Below are positions 16,528-25,453 of a DNA stretch of 64,000 bases, piece after piece. Position 1 is the first letter of the stretch, and every line of letters begins with the position of its first letter. Made by a program: the position numbers and the translations under genes. The stretch is from Pseudobdellovibrio sp. Lineage in GTDB: Bacteria; Bdellovibrionota; Bdellovibrionia; Bdellovibrionales; Bdellovibrionaceae. The stretch covers positions 1 to 64,000 of the forward strand of contig JAJFMT010000002.1 of assembly GCA_020696855.1 (NCBI GenBank), written 5' to 3'. A model generated the notes under the pieces. The model was not told the origin of the DNA and made no database searches. It saw only the letters and a program-made list of their open reading frames with translations.

Positions 16528-18615
16528 TTAAGTTAATCCTACACTGGCCACTGACTGAACTTTTACATCTGCTGTAATTTCATTGTGAGAGAGTACAATC
16601 AACTGCGGAATGAAACGTGATACTAATTTAAATATATGTCTGCGAACGGTCGGGCTTGTCAGCAAGATCGGCTGAGAAGCGATTTCAGGGTGACTTTCAA
16701 TCTGCTGGGCAATATTTGAAATCATCCGTGAAGCCGATTGCGGATCCATCACTAACTGCACACCTTGTTCGGTTTGCAATAATGCGCTTGCAACCATTTC
16801 TTCTAAACGGCTGTCGAATGTCATCACACTGACTTCGCCCTGCTCGCCTGCGTATTTCGCAGTAATAGAGCGGGATAATTGCTTACGAACAGATTCCGTT
16901 AATAAATCCAGATCTTTTGTTCTGCCGGCCTCATCAGCCAGAGTTTCAAAAATGGTTAACAGATCACGGATAGAAACACCTTCGCGCAGCAAGTTCTGTA
17001 AAACTTTAACAACGCCGCCAAGGCTTAATGCATCCGGAATTAAATCTTCAACTACTTTCGGGTGAGTTTTCTTGAAATTATCAATTAACGTCTGCGCTTC
17101 CTGACGGCCCAGTAACTCATGCGCATGTGAACGGATCAGTTCGGTAATGTGTGTCGCCATCACGGTCGGAAGATCAACCACGGTGTAACCCACAAGCTCC
17201 GCTTTTTCACGCTGACTTGGAGAAATCCAAAGTGCGTCTAAACCGAATGCCGGCTCTTTTGTAGGAACGCCATCTACTTTTCCTGAAGTCTGGCCCGGAT
17301 CCATTGCAAGAAGCGCATCTGAACGAAGCATGCCGCCGCCGACTTTATTGCCTTTTACAAGTAAGCGGTATTCACCCGGCGCCAACTGCAAGTTGTCACG
17401 GATGTGAACGCTCGGAACTACGATACCTAAATCCAAAGCAAATTGTTTTCTGATTGAAGCAATACGCTCTAACAGATCGCCGGATTTAGAAGAATCTACT
17501 ACGTTAATCAGACCGTAACCGACTTCAAGCTCCAGCATATCCAAAGGCAACATGCTTTCGACGCTTTCTTTTTTCGGCGCCAAAAGTTCTGCGTCGGCTT
17601 TTTTCCTGATGGTTTCAGCCGCTTCAGTTTTGTACTGCTGAATAACCCATGCAAATGCCGCTAATGCTCCGCCCATTGTGATGAACGGAATTGTCGGTAA
17701 GCCCGGAATCAAAGCTAATACCGCTAACACGCCACCGGTAATGTAGATCGCGCGCGGATTAACAAAAAGCTGACCGGTAACTTCTGTACCCATGTTCTCG
17801 CCGCTGCTGCTGCGGGTAACGATAATACCGGCTGCAGTAGAAATGATAAGAGCGGGAATCTGCGCCAACAGACCGTCACCGATCGTCAGCATTGTATAGT
17901 TCTTTGCAGCTGTTGCTATATCCAGGTTCTTCTGAAGAACGCCGATTAAAAGTCCGCCCACGATATTGATTACTGTAATAATGATACCCGCGATAGCGTC
18001 ACCGCGTACGAACTTGCTGGCACCGTCCATCGCTCCGTAGAAATCCGCTTCCTGTTCGATTTCTTTTCTGCGTTTACGGGCTTCAACTTCTGTGATCGCA
18101 CCGGCATTCAGCTCGGCATCGATCGACATTTGCTTACCTGGCATTGCATCTAACGTGAAACGTGCAGCAACTTCGGCAACGCGGCCCGAACCTTTTGTGA
18201 TGACCACGAAGTTAATAACAACTAAAATCGCGAAAATAATAAAACCGATAACATAGTTGTTACCGACGATAACATTCGCAAACGCCTGGATAACGCCGCC
18301 GGCGGCCTGCGGGCCTTCGTGGCCGTGCGAAAGAATCAAACGAGTCGTCGCTACGTTCAAGGCTAAACGGAACAAAGTCGTCATCAATAACAATGACGGG
18401 AAAGAAGAGAAATCAAGAGTTTTGTTAACGTAAATGGAAGTTAATAAAATAAGTAAGCTTAATGCCAGAGAAAAAGTTAAAGAAATATCCAGCATAAATG
18501 CCGGAAGCGGAATGATCATCACGCCGATGATGGCTAGTACACCGAAGGCGATGAACAGATCCGTGTTCTTCGTGTATTTTTCAAATCGTTTAGCGAACAA
18601 AAACAGTGCTTCCAT
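16528..18615 (-). CDS. flhA: Flagellar export gate protein FlhA
   Basis: A 695-residue FlhA. It has an N-terminal domain with eight membrane segments and the conserved FHIPEP-region sequences (FPSLLLMTTLFRLALNVATTR, RVAEVAARFTLDAMPGKQMS, both cited in part). The cytoplasmic domain (about 350-695) binds export substrates and chaperones. Length is normal. Its ATG shares one base with the flhB stop (TAATG), so the two are coupled. Confidence 0.97.
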   Translation of the reverse strand: MEALFLFAKRFEKYTKNTDLFIAFGVLAIIGVMIIPLPAFMLDISLTFSLALSLLILLTSIYVNKTLDFSSFPSLLLMTTLFRLALNVATTRLILSHGHEGPQAAGGVIQAFANVIVGNNYVIGFIIFAILVVINFVVITKGSGRVAEVAARFTLDAMPGKQMSIDAELNAGAITEVEARKRRKEIEQEADFYGAMDGASKFVRGDAIAGIIITVINIVGGLLIGVLQKNLDIATAAKNYTMLTIGDGLLAQIPALIISTAAGIIVTRSSSGENMGTEVTGQLFVNPRAIYITGGVLAVLALIPGLPTIPFITMGGALAAFAWVIQQYKTEAAETIRKKADAELLAPKKESVESMLPLDMLELEVGYGLINVVDSSKSGDLLERIASIRKQFALDLGIVVPSVHIRDNLQLAPGEYRLLVKGNKVGGGMLRSDALLAMDPGQTSGKVDGVPTKEPAFGLDALWISPSQREKAELVGYTVVDLPTVMATHITELIRSHAHELLGRQEAQTLIDNFKKTHPKVVEDLIPDALSLGGVVKVLQNLLREGVSIRDLLTIFETLADEAGRTKDLDLLTESVRKQLSRSITAKYAGEQGEVSVMTFDSRLEEMVASALLQTEQGVQLVMDPQSASRMISNIAQQIESHPEIASQPILLTSPTVRRHIFKLVSRFIPQLIVLSHNEITADVKVQSVASVGLT

Positions 18616-19715
18616 TATAAGCCTCGCTCAGCTTGCACATTTGTGCTGTTGTTTTTCTTCTTCTTACGGCGTAACCGGTAAACGTATGAAAGAACTTCGG
18701 CTACCGCTACGAACAATTCGCGTGGAATAACCTGGCCGATTTTCATTGTTTTAAAAATGGTTCTTGCCAGAGGTTTGTTTTCAATAATCGGAATATTATT
18801 ATCACGGGCCACTTGCTTGATTTTTTCTGCCATGTAATCTGCGCCCATCGCCACCAACTGTGGAGCCGGCAACTTATCAGAGTATTTTAAAACGCAAGCG
18901 ATATGAGTCGGGTTCGTAATCACAACATCGGCTTTTGGAATTTCAGTCATCATTTTGCGGGTGGCAATTTCACGCTGAACTTTACGGATACGTGCTTTAA
19001 TTAAAGGGTCACCCTCACGGGATTTGTGTTCTTCTTTAACTTCTTGCTTGGTCATCATCATTTCTTTTTCAAGCTGCCATCTTTGAAAGAAGTAATCACC
19101 CACTGAAAGAATCAGCATGAAGATTCCCACAGTTAATAACAGCTTAAATACGACCATTCCCAGATAAGAAAGAATTTGTTCAACACTTAATGTAGAAAGA
19201 TAAGGAATCTTGTGAATCTCGCCTTTTAACAGCATGTACAAAATAGTGCTGATAGCCAAAAGCTTAATCATTGATTTGCACAGCTCAACAAAACCCTTCA
19301 TTGAAAAGATTCTGCCTAAAGCATTTAAAGGATTCATTTTGTTGATATCAGGGCTTAAGGCGTTTTCAACCTGTAATAAACCGGTTTGCAAAACCTGCGA
19401 AACAACACCGATCACCATGGCGATTAAAAAGATCGGGCCAACAAGAATTAACAATTTGTATCCGATGAAAGCCAGAACCTCTGTGATTTTTTCATTTTTG
19501 ACGGCGTAAACCATTTCAGGGCCCATAGTACGGCCGAACATCTCAACAACGTTTGTTAAGAAGTACCGTGAAGCCACATACATCATGCCGGCAGCAGCCA
19601 AAAAGAAGATGGCCGTGCTTAACTCACGAGTCATCGGAACCTGACCGCGTTTACGGAAGTCTTCCCGCCGCTGTTCCGTTGCTTCTTCTGTCCGTTCGCC
19701 CTGATCTTCAGCCAT
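18615..19715 (-). CDS. flhB: Flagellar export switch protein FlhB
   Basis: A 366-residue FlhB with the family start EDQGERTEEATEQRREDFRKRG, cited only in part as EKTEEAT-like ERTEEATEQ. Four membrane segments follow, then the cytoplasmic autocleavage site NPTH at residue 268 (VVITNPTHIACVLKY). Cleavage there changes export specificity from rod/hook to filament proteins. The basic C-terminal tail (RLRRKKKK) is longer than in E. coli. Three bases separate it from fliR. Confidence 0.96.
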   Translation of the reverse strand: MAEDQGERTEEATEQRREDFRKRGQVPMTRELSTAIFFLAAAGMMYVASRYFLTNVVEMFGRTMGPEMVYAVKNEKITEVLAFIGYKLLILVGPIFLIAMVIGVVSQVLQTGLLQVENALSPDINKMNPLNALGRIFSMKGFVELCKSMIKLLAISTILYMLLKGEIHKIPYLSTLSVEQILSYLGMVVFKLLLTVGIFMLILSVGDYFFQRWQLEKEMMMTKQEVKEEHKSREGDPLIKARIRKVQREIATRKMMTEIPKADVVITNPTHIACVLKYSDKLPAPQLVAMGADYMAEKIKQVARDNNIPIIENKPLARTIFKTMKIGQVIPRELFVAVAEVLSYVYRLRRKKKKNNSTNVQAERGL

Positions 19716-19718
19716 TAC

Positions 19719-20504
19719 CTATATCGCCTTTATGAATTTAAAAAATTCATCCATTGAAAACATCAGCATACCGTTCATCTGCATTACCAAAAGCGGCAAG
19801 CTGATAAACATAATCACAAATCCTAAAACCACTGTTAAAGACGCCGTTGTTACCAACACGTTAATTTGCGGCACAACCCGGCTTAAAAGTGCGATACCGA
19901 ACTGAACAATCGTCATTGAAATCAGCAATGGAGCCGCAATTTTGATTCCGATAATAAAAAATTCCTGAACTTTATAAACGATCTCAGCCAGTGTACCGAC
20001 ATGAAAGCTCATCACTGCAAGCGGTGCGGTTGTAAAGCTTTCGACTACACCCTGAATCATGAAGTGGTGACCGTTAAACGCTAAAAATACCAAAGTACCG
20101 ATAACGCCATAGAACTGCTCCATGGCATTTCCCATCGAACCCATCATCGGGTTGAACATCTGAGCCTGTCCGAGGCCCATGGCAATAGCCACGATTTCAC
20201 CGGCCATTGCAATCGCAAAGAAAAACAAACGGGTTACAAAACCAAGAGAAACTCCGATCAGAACTTCACGGCCTGCCAGCATCAGAAGATCAGTCTGGCT
20301 TTCTTTGATTCTCACCAGCACTTCATTTGTTGCAATCGGGTTAAAAACGACAAGAGTAAAAACAACTGACATTAAAATCTTTAACGGTGCAGAGATTGAA
20401 GTCGAATTGAAGATCGCACCTGAAACAGTAAAAGCCGACATCCTGAGTAGAATCAGGGCGAAAGCCAAAATCTGCATTTCATTCAGCTGCGAAAAGTTTA
20501 GCAC
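19719..20504 (-). CDS. fliR: Flagellar export gate protein FliR
   Basis: A 261-residue inner-membrane protein with the conserved FliR segments (FALILLRMSAFTVSGAIFNS, AGREVLIGVSLGFVTRLFF, GQAQMFNPMMGSMGNAMEQF) and about six hydrophobic stretches. FliR forms the core of the FliPQR export gate. It shares its first base with the fliQ stop, which implies coupling. Confidence 0.95.
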   Translation of the reverse strand: MLNFSQLNEMQILAFALILLRMSAFTVSGAIFNSTSISAPLKILMSVVFTLVVFNPIATNEVLVRIKESQTDLLMLAGREVLIGVSLGFVTRLFFFAIAMAGEIVAIAMGLGQAQMFNPMMGSMGNAMEQFYGVIGTLVFLAFNGHHFMIQGVVESFTTAPLAVMSFHVGTLAEIVYKVQEFFIIGIKIAAPLLISMTIVQFGIALLSRVVPQINVLVTTASLTVVLGFVIMFISLPLLVMQMNGMLMFSMDEFFKFIKAI

Positions 20505-20779
20505 TACGGTCCTCTCACCACTGTGGCGATGTTTTCAAACAGGTTAATTGTATAAGAGCTCATTACGTCCAGCATCCATGAGCCGCCCAATGTGATAATG
20601 ATCGCAATCACCACCATTTTTGGAACAAAAGTCAGCGTGTTCTCATTAATCTGAGTTAACGCCTGAAAAATACTGATGATAAGACCCACTACTAACGTGC
20701 TTAAAAGTAACGGAGCCGACAGCAATGCCAGCGTTCGTAGCGCGTCCTGACCTAAATGTATGACTACTTCTTCGCTCAC
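20504..20779 (-). CDS. fliQ: Flagellar export gate protein FliQ
   Basis: A 91-residue protein with two transmembrane hairpin helices and the family motif LVVGLIISIFQALTQINE followed by TLTFVPKM. It joins FliP and FliR in the export gate. Ten bases separate it from fliP. Confidence 0.95.
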   Translation of the reverse strand: MSEEVVIHLGQDALRTLALLSAPLLLSTLVVGLIISIFQALTQINENTLTFVPKMVVIAIIITLGGSWMLDVMSSYTINLFENIATVVRGP

Positions 20780-20789
20780 GCTTTACCCC

Positions 20790-21533
20790 TTATCCGAAAC
20801 TCTTAACCATTGAACCGATCAACAACGACCAGCCATCAACGAGAACAAAAAGCATAATTTTAAACGGAAGAGAGATAACGATCGGCGGAACCATCATCAT
20901 ACCCATCGCCATTAAGACACTCGCAGCGAGGATATCGATTATTAAAAAAGGTAAGAAAATAATAAATCCGATCATGAAAGCCGTTTTCAGTTCAGATACG
21001 ATAAAAGCCGGAACCAGCACGATTGTTGGCACATCCGCGCGGGTTTTTGGCTGTTGAATTTTTGATAATTTTACAAAAAGTCCTAAATCCTGATCACGTG
21101 TTTGCGTGAACATAAAACGGCGCAACGGCGCCAAGGCATTATCTATCGCCAGATCCTGGCTTAGATTACCACTAAGATACGGTTGCACGGCTTTTTGGTT
21201 AATTTCAGTAAATGCCGGCCCCATGACAAAAAATGTTAAAAACAGTGAAAGCCCCACCAGTAGCTGGTTTGGTGGCAACTGCTGAACGCCCATGGCCTGA
21301 CGTAAGAACGAAAGCACGATTAAAATGCGGGTAAAACCCGTCATCATAATTAAAATGGCCGGCGCCAAAGTTAAGACCGTTAAAACTAAAACCATCTTAA
21401 CTGCATTAACCACTTCTGCCGGGTTCTGTGTCGTCTTAAACCCCATGTTAACTGTCGGCAAAGTCACTTGCGCAAAAGCAAGAGATCCCGCAAACAAAAC
21501 AATTAGAGGCGCAAACCATTTAATAAATTTCAC
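20790..21533 (-). CDS. fliP: Flagellar export gate protein FliP
   Basis: A 247-residue protein with a cleavable signal peptide (to about AFA, residue 21). It carries the FliP signatures MMTGFTRILIVLSFLRQAMG and GVQQLPPNQLLVGLSLFLT, and the C-terminal motif MGMMMVPPIVISLPFKIMLF. It oligomerises to form the export channel. It overlaps fliO by four bases. Confidence 0.96.
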   Translation of the reverse strand: MKFIKWFAPLIVLFAGSLAFAQVTLPTVNMGFKTTQNPAEVVNAVKMVLVLTVLTLAPAILIMMTGFTRILIVLSFLRQAMGVQQLPPNQLLVGLSLFLTFFVMGPAFTEINQKAVQPYLSGNLSQDLAIDNALAPLRRFMFTQTRDQDLGLFVKLSKIQQPKTRADVPTIVLVPAFIVSELKTAFMIGFIIFLPFLIIDILAASVLMAMGMMMVPPIVISLPFKIMLFVLVDGWSLLIGSMVKSFG

Positions 21534-22207
21534 GAAAAGCTCCGCATTGATCTCAGTTTTTTGCTCACTGTGTCTGTTACATTTGTAAAAGAAAATTCTT
21601 CATCAAGCTCAACAGGTACCATGGCCGCAGAAGCGTTACCGGAACCCTGGCCCGTACCGGCTTTATCCGCTGTTGGAGCAGCCGCTTCTACGCCGCCTTC
21701 AGCCTTAGCTAATGCCTGACCGAAATGATTCGGAACTCCTGCAGGAACTTCGTCATCAATTAAAGACAATGATTTGATCATTGAAATATTGTGATCCGTA
21801 ACACCGACTAAAATTGACTCACCTGCAACATGAATGATCGCAAGGCTTTTTTTAGGGCCAAGATAATGCTGAGACAATACTTTAATCTGCATGTTGGATT
21901 TGTTGATCGTGTTTGAAAATTTATAACGGCGAACGAAGTAGTATCCGCTGCCTGTTAAAATCAAAATAATCACCATCGACATTAAAGCTTTAGCAGTCGT
22001 CGATCCGCCTTCAGCCGGCTTCTTAGCTGTTTCAATATTCAGCGGAATCTGATCTTCAGCTAATTTTGCACCAGGAGCCGCCGCTACCGTCTCATCTGCA
22101 GCGGGAGAAGCCACAGCAGGAACAGAAGCCGGCGCCTCGGATTGTACACCCGCCGCAAAAGCTGTCTGAATCGTTAATAAAGAAACGACTAAAAAAGTTT
22201 TCATCAT
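21530..22207 (-). CDS. fliO: Flagellar assembly protein FliO
   Basis: The 225-residue protein has a signal peptide, a periplasmic Ala/Pro-rich linker (about 20-70), one membrane helix ([19 protein letters not shown]) and a cytoplasmic FliO domain ([36 protein letters not shown]). FliO helps the FliP ring assemble. A low-complexity Ala/Gly tail follows. Both the periplasmic part and the tail are larger than in enteric FliO. It overlaps fliN by four bases. Confidence 0.88.
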   Translation of the reverse strand: MMKTFLVVSLLTIQTAFAAGVQSEAPASVPAVASPAADETVAAAPGAKLAEDQIPLNIETAKKPAEGGSTTAKALMSMVIILILTGSGYYFVRRYKFSNTINKSNMQIKVLSQHYLGPKKSLAIIHVAGESILVGVTDHNISMIKSLSLIDDEVPAGVPNHFGQALAKAEGGVEAAAPTADKAGTGQGSGNASAAMVPVELDEEFSFTNVTDTVSKKLRSMRSFS

Positions 22208-22575
22208 TTTAATTGCTCAATTCTTTCAGATGGAGAAATGATATCCGTCAAACGAACACCGAACTTCTCATTCACCACAACGGCTTCACCGCGTGCGATT
22301 AATTTGTCATTTACTAAAACTTCCATCGGCTCACCGGCCAGCTTCGCAAGCTCGATAACCGAACCTTGAGTTAAATTCAGTAATTCGCTTACCGGCATTT
22401 TAGTACGGCCAAGTTCAACAGTTACTTTCAGTGGAATATCCAGAATCAAATCCAGATTACGGTCCTTAACTCCGCCGCCACCGGAACGGCCTGTACCGCC
22501 GGATGATGAAGACTCCATGTCTCCGCTAAGCTCGTTTAATTGGTCCGCTATCTTATCCATTGGATCATTAGACAT
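22204..22575 (-). CDS. fliN: Flagellar motor switch protein FliN
   Basis: A 123-residue protein with an acidic N-terminus, a Gly-rich linker ([13 protein letters not shown]) and the C-terminal SpoA domain ([40 protein letters not shown]). It forms the lower C-ring with FliM. It starts ten bases after fliM and overlaps fliO. Confidence 0.96.
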   Translation of the reverse strand: MSNDPMDKIADQLNELSGDMESSSSGGTGRSGGGGVKDRNLDLILDIPLKVTVELGRTKMPVSELLNLTQGSVIELAKLAGEPMEVLVNDKLIARGEAVVVNEKFGVRLTDIISPSERIEQLK

Positions 22576-22585
22576 ATAAATCTCC

Positions 22586-23599
22586 CTACTTTTCTATTTG
22601 TCTTGTGATTTGCATGGCTACCGTACCGTGATGCACGCCGTAGTAACCTTTAAATTTTTTTACGTTTTCAACCTGAACATCAAGTTCGCCCGAAGAATCC
22701 TGAGTCAAAGGAATGACATCCCCGACTTTCAAACTCATTAGGTCACGCAACTTAACTTCTGTTTCACCTAAATTAACTTTGATATCCACATCAGTTTCTA
22801 AAAGCTGCTCTTTAATAATAGATGTCCAAAGTTTTTTATCAGTTTGATCCGACTCAACCTGGAAGCCCGTTGATAACTTCTGCTTGATCGGCTCAATTGT
22901 CGAATAAGGAATAACAATCGCGATTGTTCCTGAGGCCTGCTCTAACTCCACGTCAAATGTGGAAGCGATCACTACATCTGTCGGAGGAACGATACCCACG
23001 AACTGTGGATTGATCTCCGTACGCTGAAATGAACAGTCAATTTTCTCAATTGTTGACCATGAAATTTCCAGGTCATTAATCGCCAGCTCCACAACTTTTT
23101 TAACAATCTGTAGTTCAATCGGCGTGAACTCTTTACCGTCAATTTTTGCGTAAGGACGGTCCGCACCACCGAAGAAAGAATCCACAAGGGCATAGGCAAG
23201 TTTTGCCTCGATAACAAAAATCGCAGAACCGCGAAGATTGTTAAAACGCAGAACGCTCATGCAAGTCGGGATCGGTAAAGTATTGATGAACTCACCGAAT
23301 TTTAAGAATTCAGTGGAAGTCAAAGTGATCGAAGCGATCTTGCGTAACGACGCTGAAAGCGATACGCGGAAAGAACGCATGAATTTCTCGTAAATAACTT
23401 CCAGCTGCGGAAGTCGGCCGCGGATAATACGGTCCTGGCTCGTTAAATCGTAAGAGATAACGTTTTTGTCATTTTGATTCAAATTTTTAACGTTGCTGCC
23501 GCCACCGGATCCGCTGCCGGCGCCACCTGCAGGTACGTCACCTTCGGTGACCGCAGCCAGGAGAGCATCAACTTCACTTTGGGACAAAATTTGATTCAT
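22586..23599 (-). CDS. fliM: Flagellar motor switch protein FliM
   Basis: A 337-residue switch protein. The N-terminal CheY-binding helix is present ([13 protein letters not shown]), followed by a Gly-rich linker, the middle CheC-like domain (about 50-235) and the C-terminal SpoA domain ([20 protein letters not shown]). It sets rotation direction with FliN and FliG. The upstream gene fliL ends 51 nt before it. Confidence 0.97.
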   Translation of the reverse strand: MNQILSQSEVDALLAAVTEGDVPAGGAGSGSGGGSNVKNLNQNDKNVISYDLTSQDRIIRGRLPQLEVIYEKFMRSFRVSLSASLRKIASITLTSTEFLKFGEFINTLPIPTCMSVLRFNNLRGSAIFVIEAKLAYALVDSFFGGADRPYAKIDGKEFTPIELQIVKKVVELAINDLEISWSTIEKIDCSFQRTEINPQFVGIVPPTDVVIASTFDVELEQASGTIAIVIPYSTIEPIKQKLSTGFQVESDQTDKKLWTSIIKEQLLETDVDIKVNLGETEVKLRDLMSLKVGDVIPLTQDSSGELDVQVENVKKFKGYYGVHHGTVAMQITRQIEK

Positions 23600-23650
23600 T
23601 CGTGCTCCTTAGTATCTTTAAATAGTTGCGCGCTTTCAGCGACGACTAAC

Positions 23651-24184
23651 TTAGTTATAAATAAATTCAGTAATATAGACGTTCATGATCTTTCCCTTGC
23701 TCAAGAACGAATTGATGTTGTCCTTGATCTCGGTTTTTAAAGACTCACGGCCATCTTTCACGGAAACTTCTTCGTAGCTCTTGCTAGAAAGAATAATAAT
23801 AATGAAATCGCGGATTTGAGCTTTACGGCTTTCGATTTCTCGCTCAACCTCAAGGCCTTTAACCTCAAGCTCCATATTCACCTTTAAGACCTTACGGCCC
23901 TTCGATCCGGCTAAATTGACAACGAAAGTTTCTAAAGGAATGACTTTGCCTACATCTTCAGGAGCCGCTTGCTCTTCAGCTTGAGTTTGGTTTTCGCCTT
24001 CGATCGCTTTTTCGATACCTGGTTTGGCCTCTTCGATTTTACGGCCTTTATAGATCATGTAACCAACAAACGCGACAACGAGCATGTTAAGTACAACTAG
24101 ACCAATGAGCAGGAATGGTTTTGAACCTGATGATGCGGGTGAGGCTGCTGCGGGCTCAGTCTGTGATGCTTTATCTTCAGCCAC
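23651..24184 (-). CDS. fliL: Flagellar basal body protein FliL
   Basis: A 177-residue single-pass protein. It has a cytoplasmic Ala/Pro-rich N-terminus, one membrane helix (about 24-45), a Glu/Gln-rich linker and a periplasmic FliL domain (IPLETFVVNLAG, RDFIIIILSSKSYEEVSV, ending YITEFIYN). It supports the stators and motor torque. It is the first gene of the long operon running to fliA and is preceded by a sigma-54 promoter at 24253-24268. A GGAGG box precedes the start. Confidence 0.93.
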   Translation of the reverse strand: MAEDKASQTEPAAASPASSGSKPFLLIGLVVLNMLVVAFVGYMIYKGRKIEEAKPGIEKAIEGENQTQAEEQAAPEDVGKVIPLETFVVNLAGSKGRKVLKVNMELEVKGLEVEREIESRKAQIRDFIIIILSSKSYEEVSVKDGRESLKTEIKDNINSFLSKGKIMNVYITEFIYN

Positions 24185-24252
24185 TTTTCCTCCATGAAAA
24201 ATGAAACTTAATTACCGAAATGTAAAAAACACTTCTATCCGATCCTTAACAA

Positions 24253-24268
24253 AGCAACACTAGTGCCA
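24253..24268 (-). promoter_or_regulatory. Sigma-54 promoter of the fliL operon
   Basis: On the minus strand the site reads TGGCAC-TAGTG-TTGCT, an exact match to the core -24/-12 consensus TGGCAC-N5-TTGCW. It lies about 70 nt upstream of the fliL start, giving a leader of roughly 58 nt. Confidence 0.88.
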
Positions 24269-24370
24269 CACGAACTTAGGTCTTGAGTGAGGGATTTTTC
24301 ATTCTGTATGTCAAAAAAATGAATCCCGGCATCGAGGTCTAGGAAAAAAGAGTCAGTAAAGTTGACTAGT

Positions 24371-24391
24371 CCTGTCGGTATTTTGTCGGTA
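24371..24391. promoter_or_regulatory. Putative upstream activator site for the fliL sigma-54 promoter
   Basis: CCTGTCGGTATTTTGTC (24371-24387) contains TGTCGGTA twice at an 11-bp period (24373-24380 and 24384-24391). It is also flanked by a perfect 9-bp inverted repeat, CTAGTCCTG/CAGGACTAG (24366-24374 and 24393-24401). A near-identical element sits at the same distance from the flgF sigma-54 promoter. Confidence 0.6.
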
Positions 24392-24412
24392 GCAGGACTA
24401 GACGAAAGACGA

Positions 24413-24441
24413 TTGTGTGCTGGACCTGGACTTGGTAAACT
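24413..24441 (+). promoter_or_regulatory. Putative sigma-70 promoter of the small secreted peptide gene
   Basis: TTGTGT and TAAACT are separated by exactly 17 nt, 22 nt upstream of the small gene's ATG at 24463. Confidence 0.35.
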
Positions 24442-24462
24442 GGATACCAAGAGGTGAAAGAA

Positions 24463-24573
24463 ATGATGAAACTTTTTGTTTTAATCATCCTGGTTTCAGG
24501 ACTTCTGATGGCTGACTCTGCTAACTGGAAAACTTTTCACAACGGATCTGAATTGACTTTAAATTTTAAGTGA
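24463..24573 (+). CDS. 36-residue secreted peptide, unknown function
   Basis: This short frame starts with ATGATG after a good GAGGTGAAAG ribosome-binding site. It encodes a textbook signal peptide (MMKLFVLIILVSGLLMADSA) and then a 16-residue mature part NWKTFHNGSELTLNFK. It lies between divergent fliL regulatory DNA and the convergent suhB gene, and its last 15 bases overlap the suhB 3' end. The ribosome site, signal peptide and possible promoter support a real gene, but it could also be the truncated start of a longer lost gene. Confidence 0.45.
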   Translation: MMKLFVLIILVSGLLMADSANWKTFHNGSELTLNFK

Positions 24574-25359
24574 TTTGATCTTCTCGAGAAACTTTTCGAC
24601 TAAAACTTTGTTGCCCGCAACAACGGTTTTATCAAATGGATTATGAACTTCCCCACGGTAAGTTCGTACGGTACCGCCCGCCTCTTCGACTAAAAGTTTT
24701 CCCGCAGCTGTATCCCATGGCTTTAATTCTTTTTCCCAGAACAAATCAAAAATTCCAGAGGAAACAAGCGCCATATCATAAGCCGCAGCACCGGCTCTTC
24801 GAACCCCGCGCGCTTCTTTCACCAGCTCTGAAAAAATTGAAATTTGATCAGCCATAAATTCAGGTTCAACTGCAGAAAATCCGGTGGCTAAAAGCGATTT
24901 AGAAAACTCAGTCGTCTCTGAAACTTTCACCGGCTGGCCATTGCAGAAAGTTCCTTTTCCGCGTTCTGCCGTCCATCGCTGTTTCAGCACCGGCATGTCG
25001 ATAATTCCGATCTCAATTACACCATCCACTTCAAGCGCAAGTGAGATGCAAAAAATCGGAAATTTGTGAATGAAATTCGTTGTCCCGTCGAGAGGATCCA
25101 AAATCCATCGCGCACCTTTGTAGTTTTTTACGAGCTCCTGATTTTCTAAAAAACTCGACTCTTCCCCAAGAAAACCCACGTCGGGACAGTGTTTGGCCAG
25201 GTAACCCTGAATGATGGCTTCGCTTTCACGGTCTGCTTCGCTGACTAGACCAGCCTTTTCTTTCTCTTCAATATGGTGAATTTTTCCAAAATATCCCAAT
25301 AAACAGGCTTGGCCTAAATCTACGGCCTCTAAAGCGGCTTGGTATCTGGACTTTGACAT
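24559..25359 (-). CDS. suhB: Inositol-1-monophosphatase family protein (SuhB-like)
   Basis: A 266-residue lithium-sensitive phosphatase fold. It has GFLGEES with metal-binding Glu, the WILDPLDGTTNFIHKFP metal/substrate motif, and WDTAAGKLLVEEAGG near the C-terminus. Family members hydrolyse inositol monophosphate or related sugar phosphates; SuhB also acts in rRNA transcription complexes. The exact substrate cannot be read from sequence. The gene is transcribed alone, divergent from the SPOR protein. Confidence 0.9.
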   Translation of the reverse strand: MSKSRYQAALEAVDLGQACLLGYFGKIHHIEEKEKAGLVSEADRESEAIIQGYLAKHCPDVGFLGEESSFLENQELVKNYKGARWILDPLDGTTNFIHKFPIFCISLALEVDGVIEIGIIDMPVLKQRWTAERGKGTFCNGQPVKVSETTEFSKSLLATGFSAVEPEFMADQISIFSELVKEARGVRRAGAAAYDMALVSSGIFDLFWEKELKPWDTAAGKLLVEEAGGTVRTYRGEVHNPFDKTVVAGNKVLVEKFLEKIKSLKI

Positions 25360-25375
25360 AAATTTTTACCCCGAA

Positions 25376-25405
25376 TTGACCATTTTTTTGTCTATAGGTT
25401 ACACT
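25376..25405 (+). promoter_or_regulatory. Putative sigma-70 promoter of the SPOR-domain gene
   Basis: TTGACC (25376-25381) and TACACT (25400-25405) are separated by 18 nt, about 50 nt upstream of the ATG at 25454. Confidence 0.4.
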
Positions 25406-25453
25406 AAGTATTAGTACTACTATAGTTGGAATTAAAAAGCTTGTGAGGTCCCT

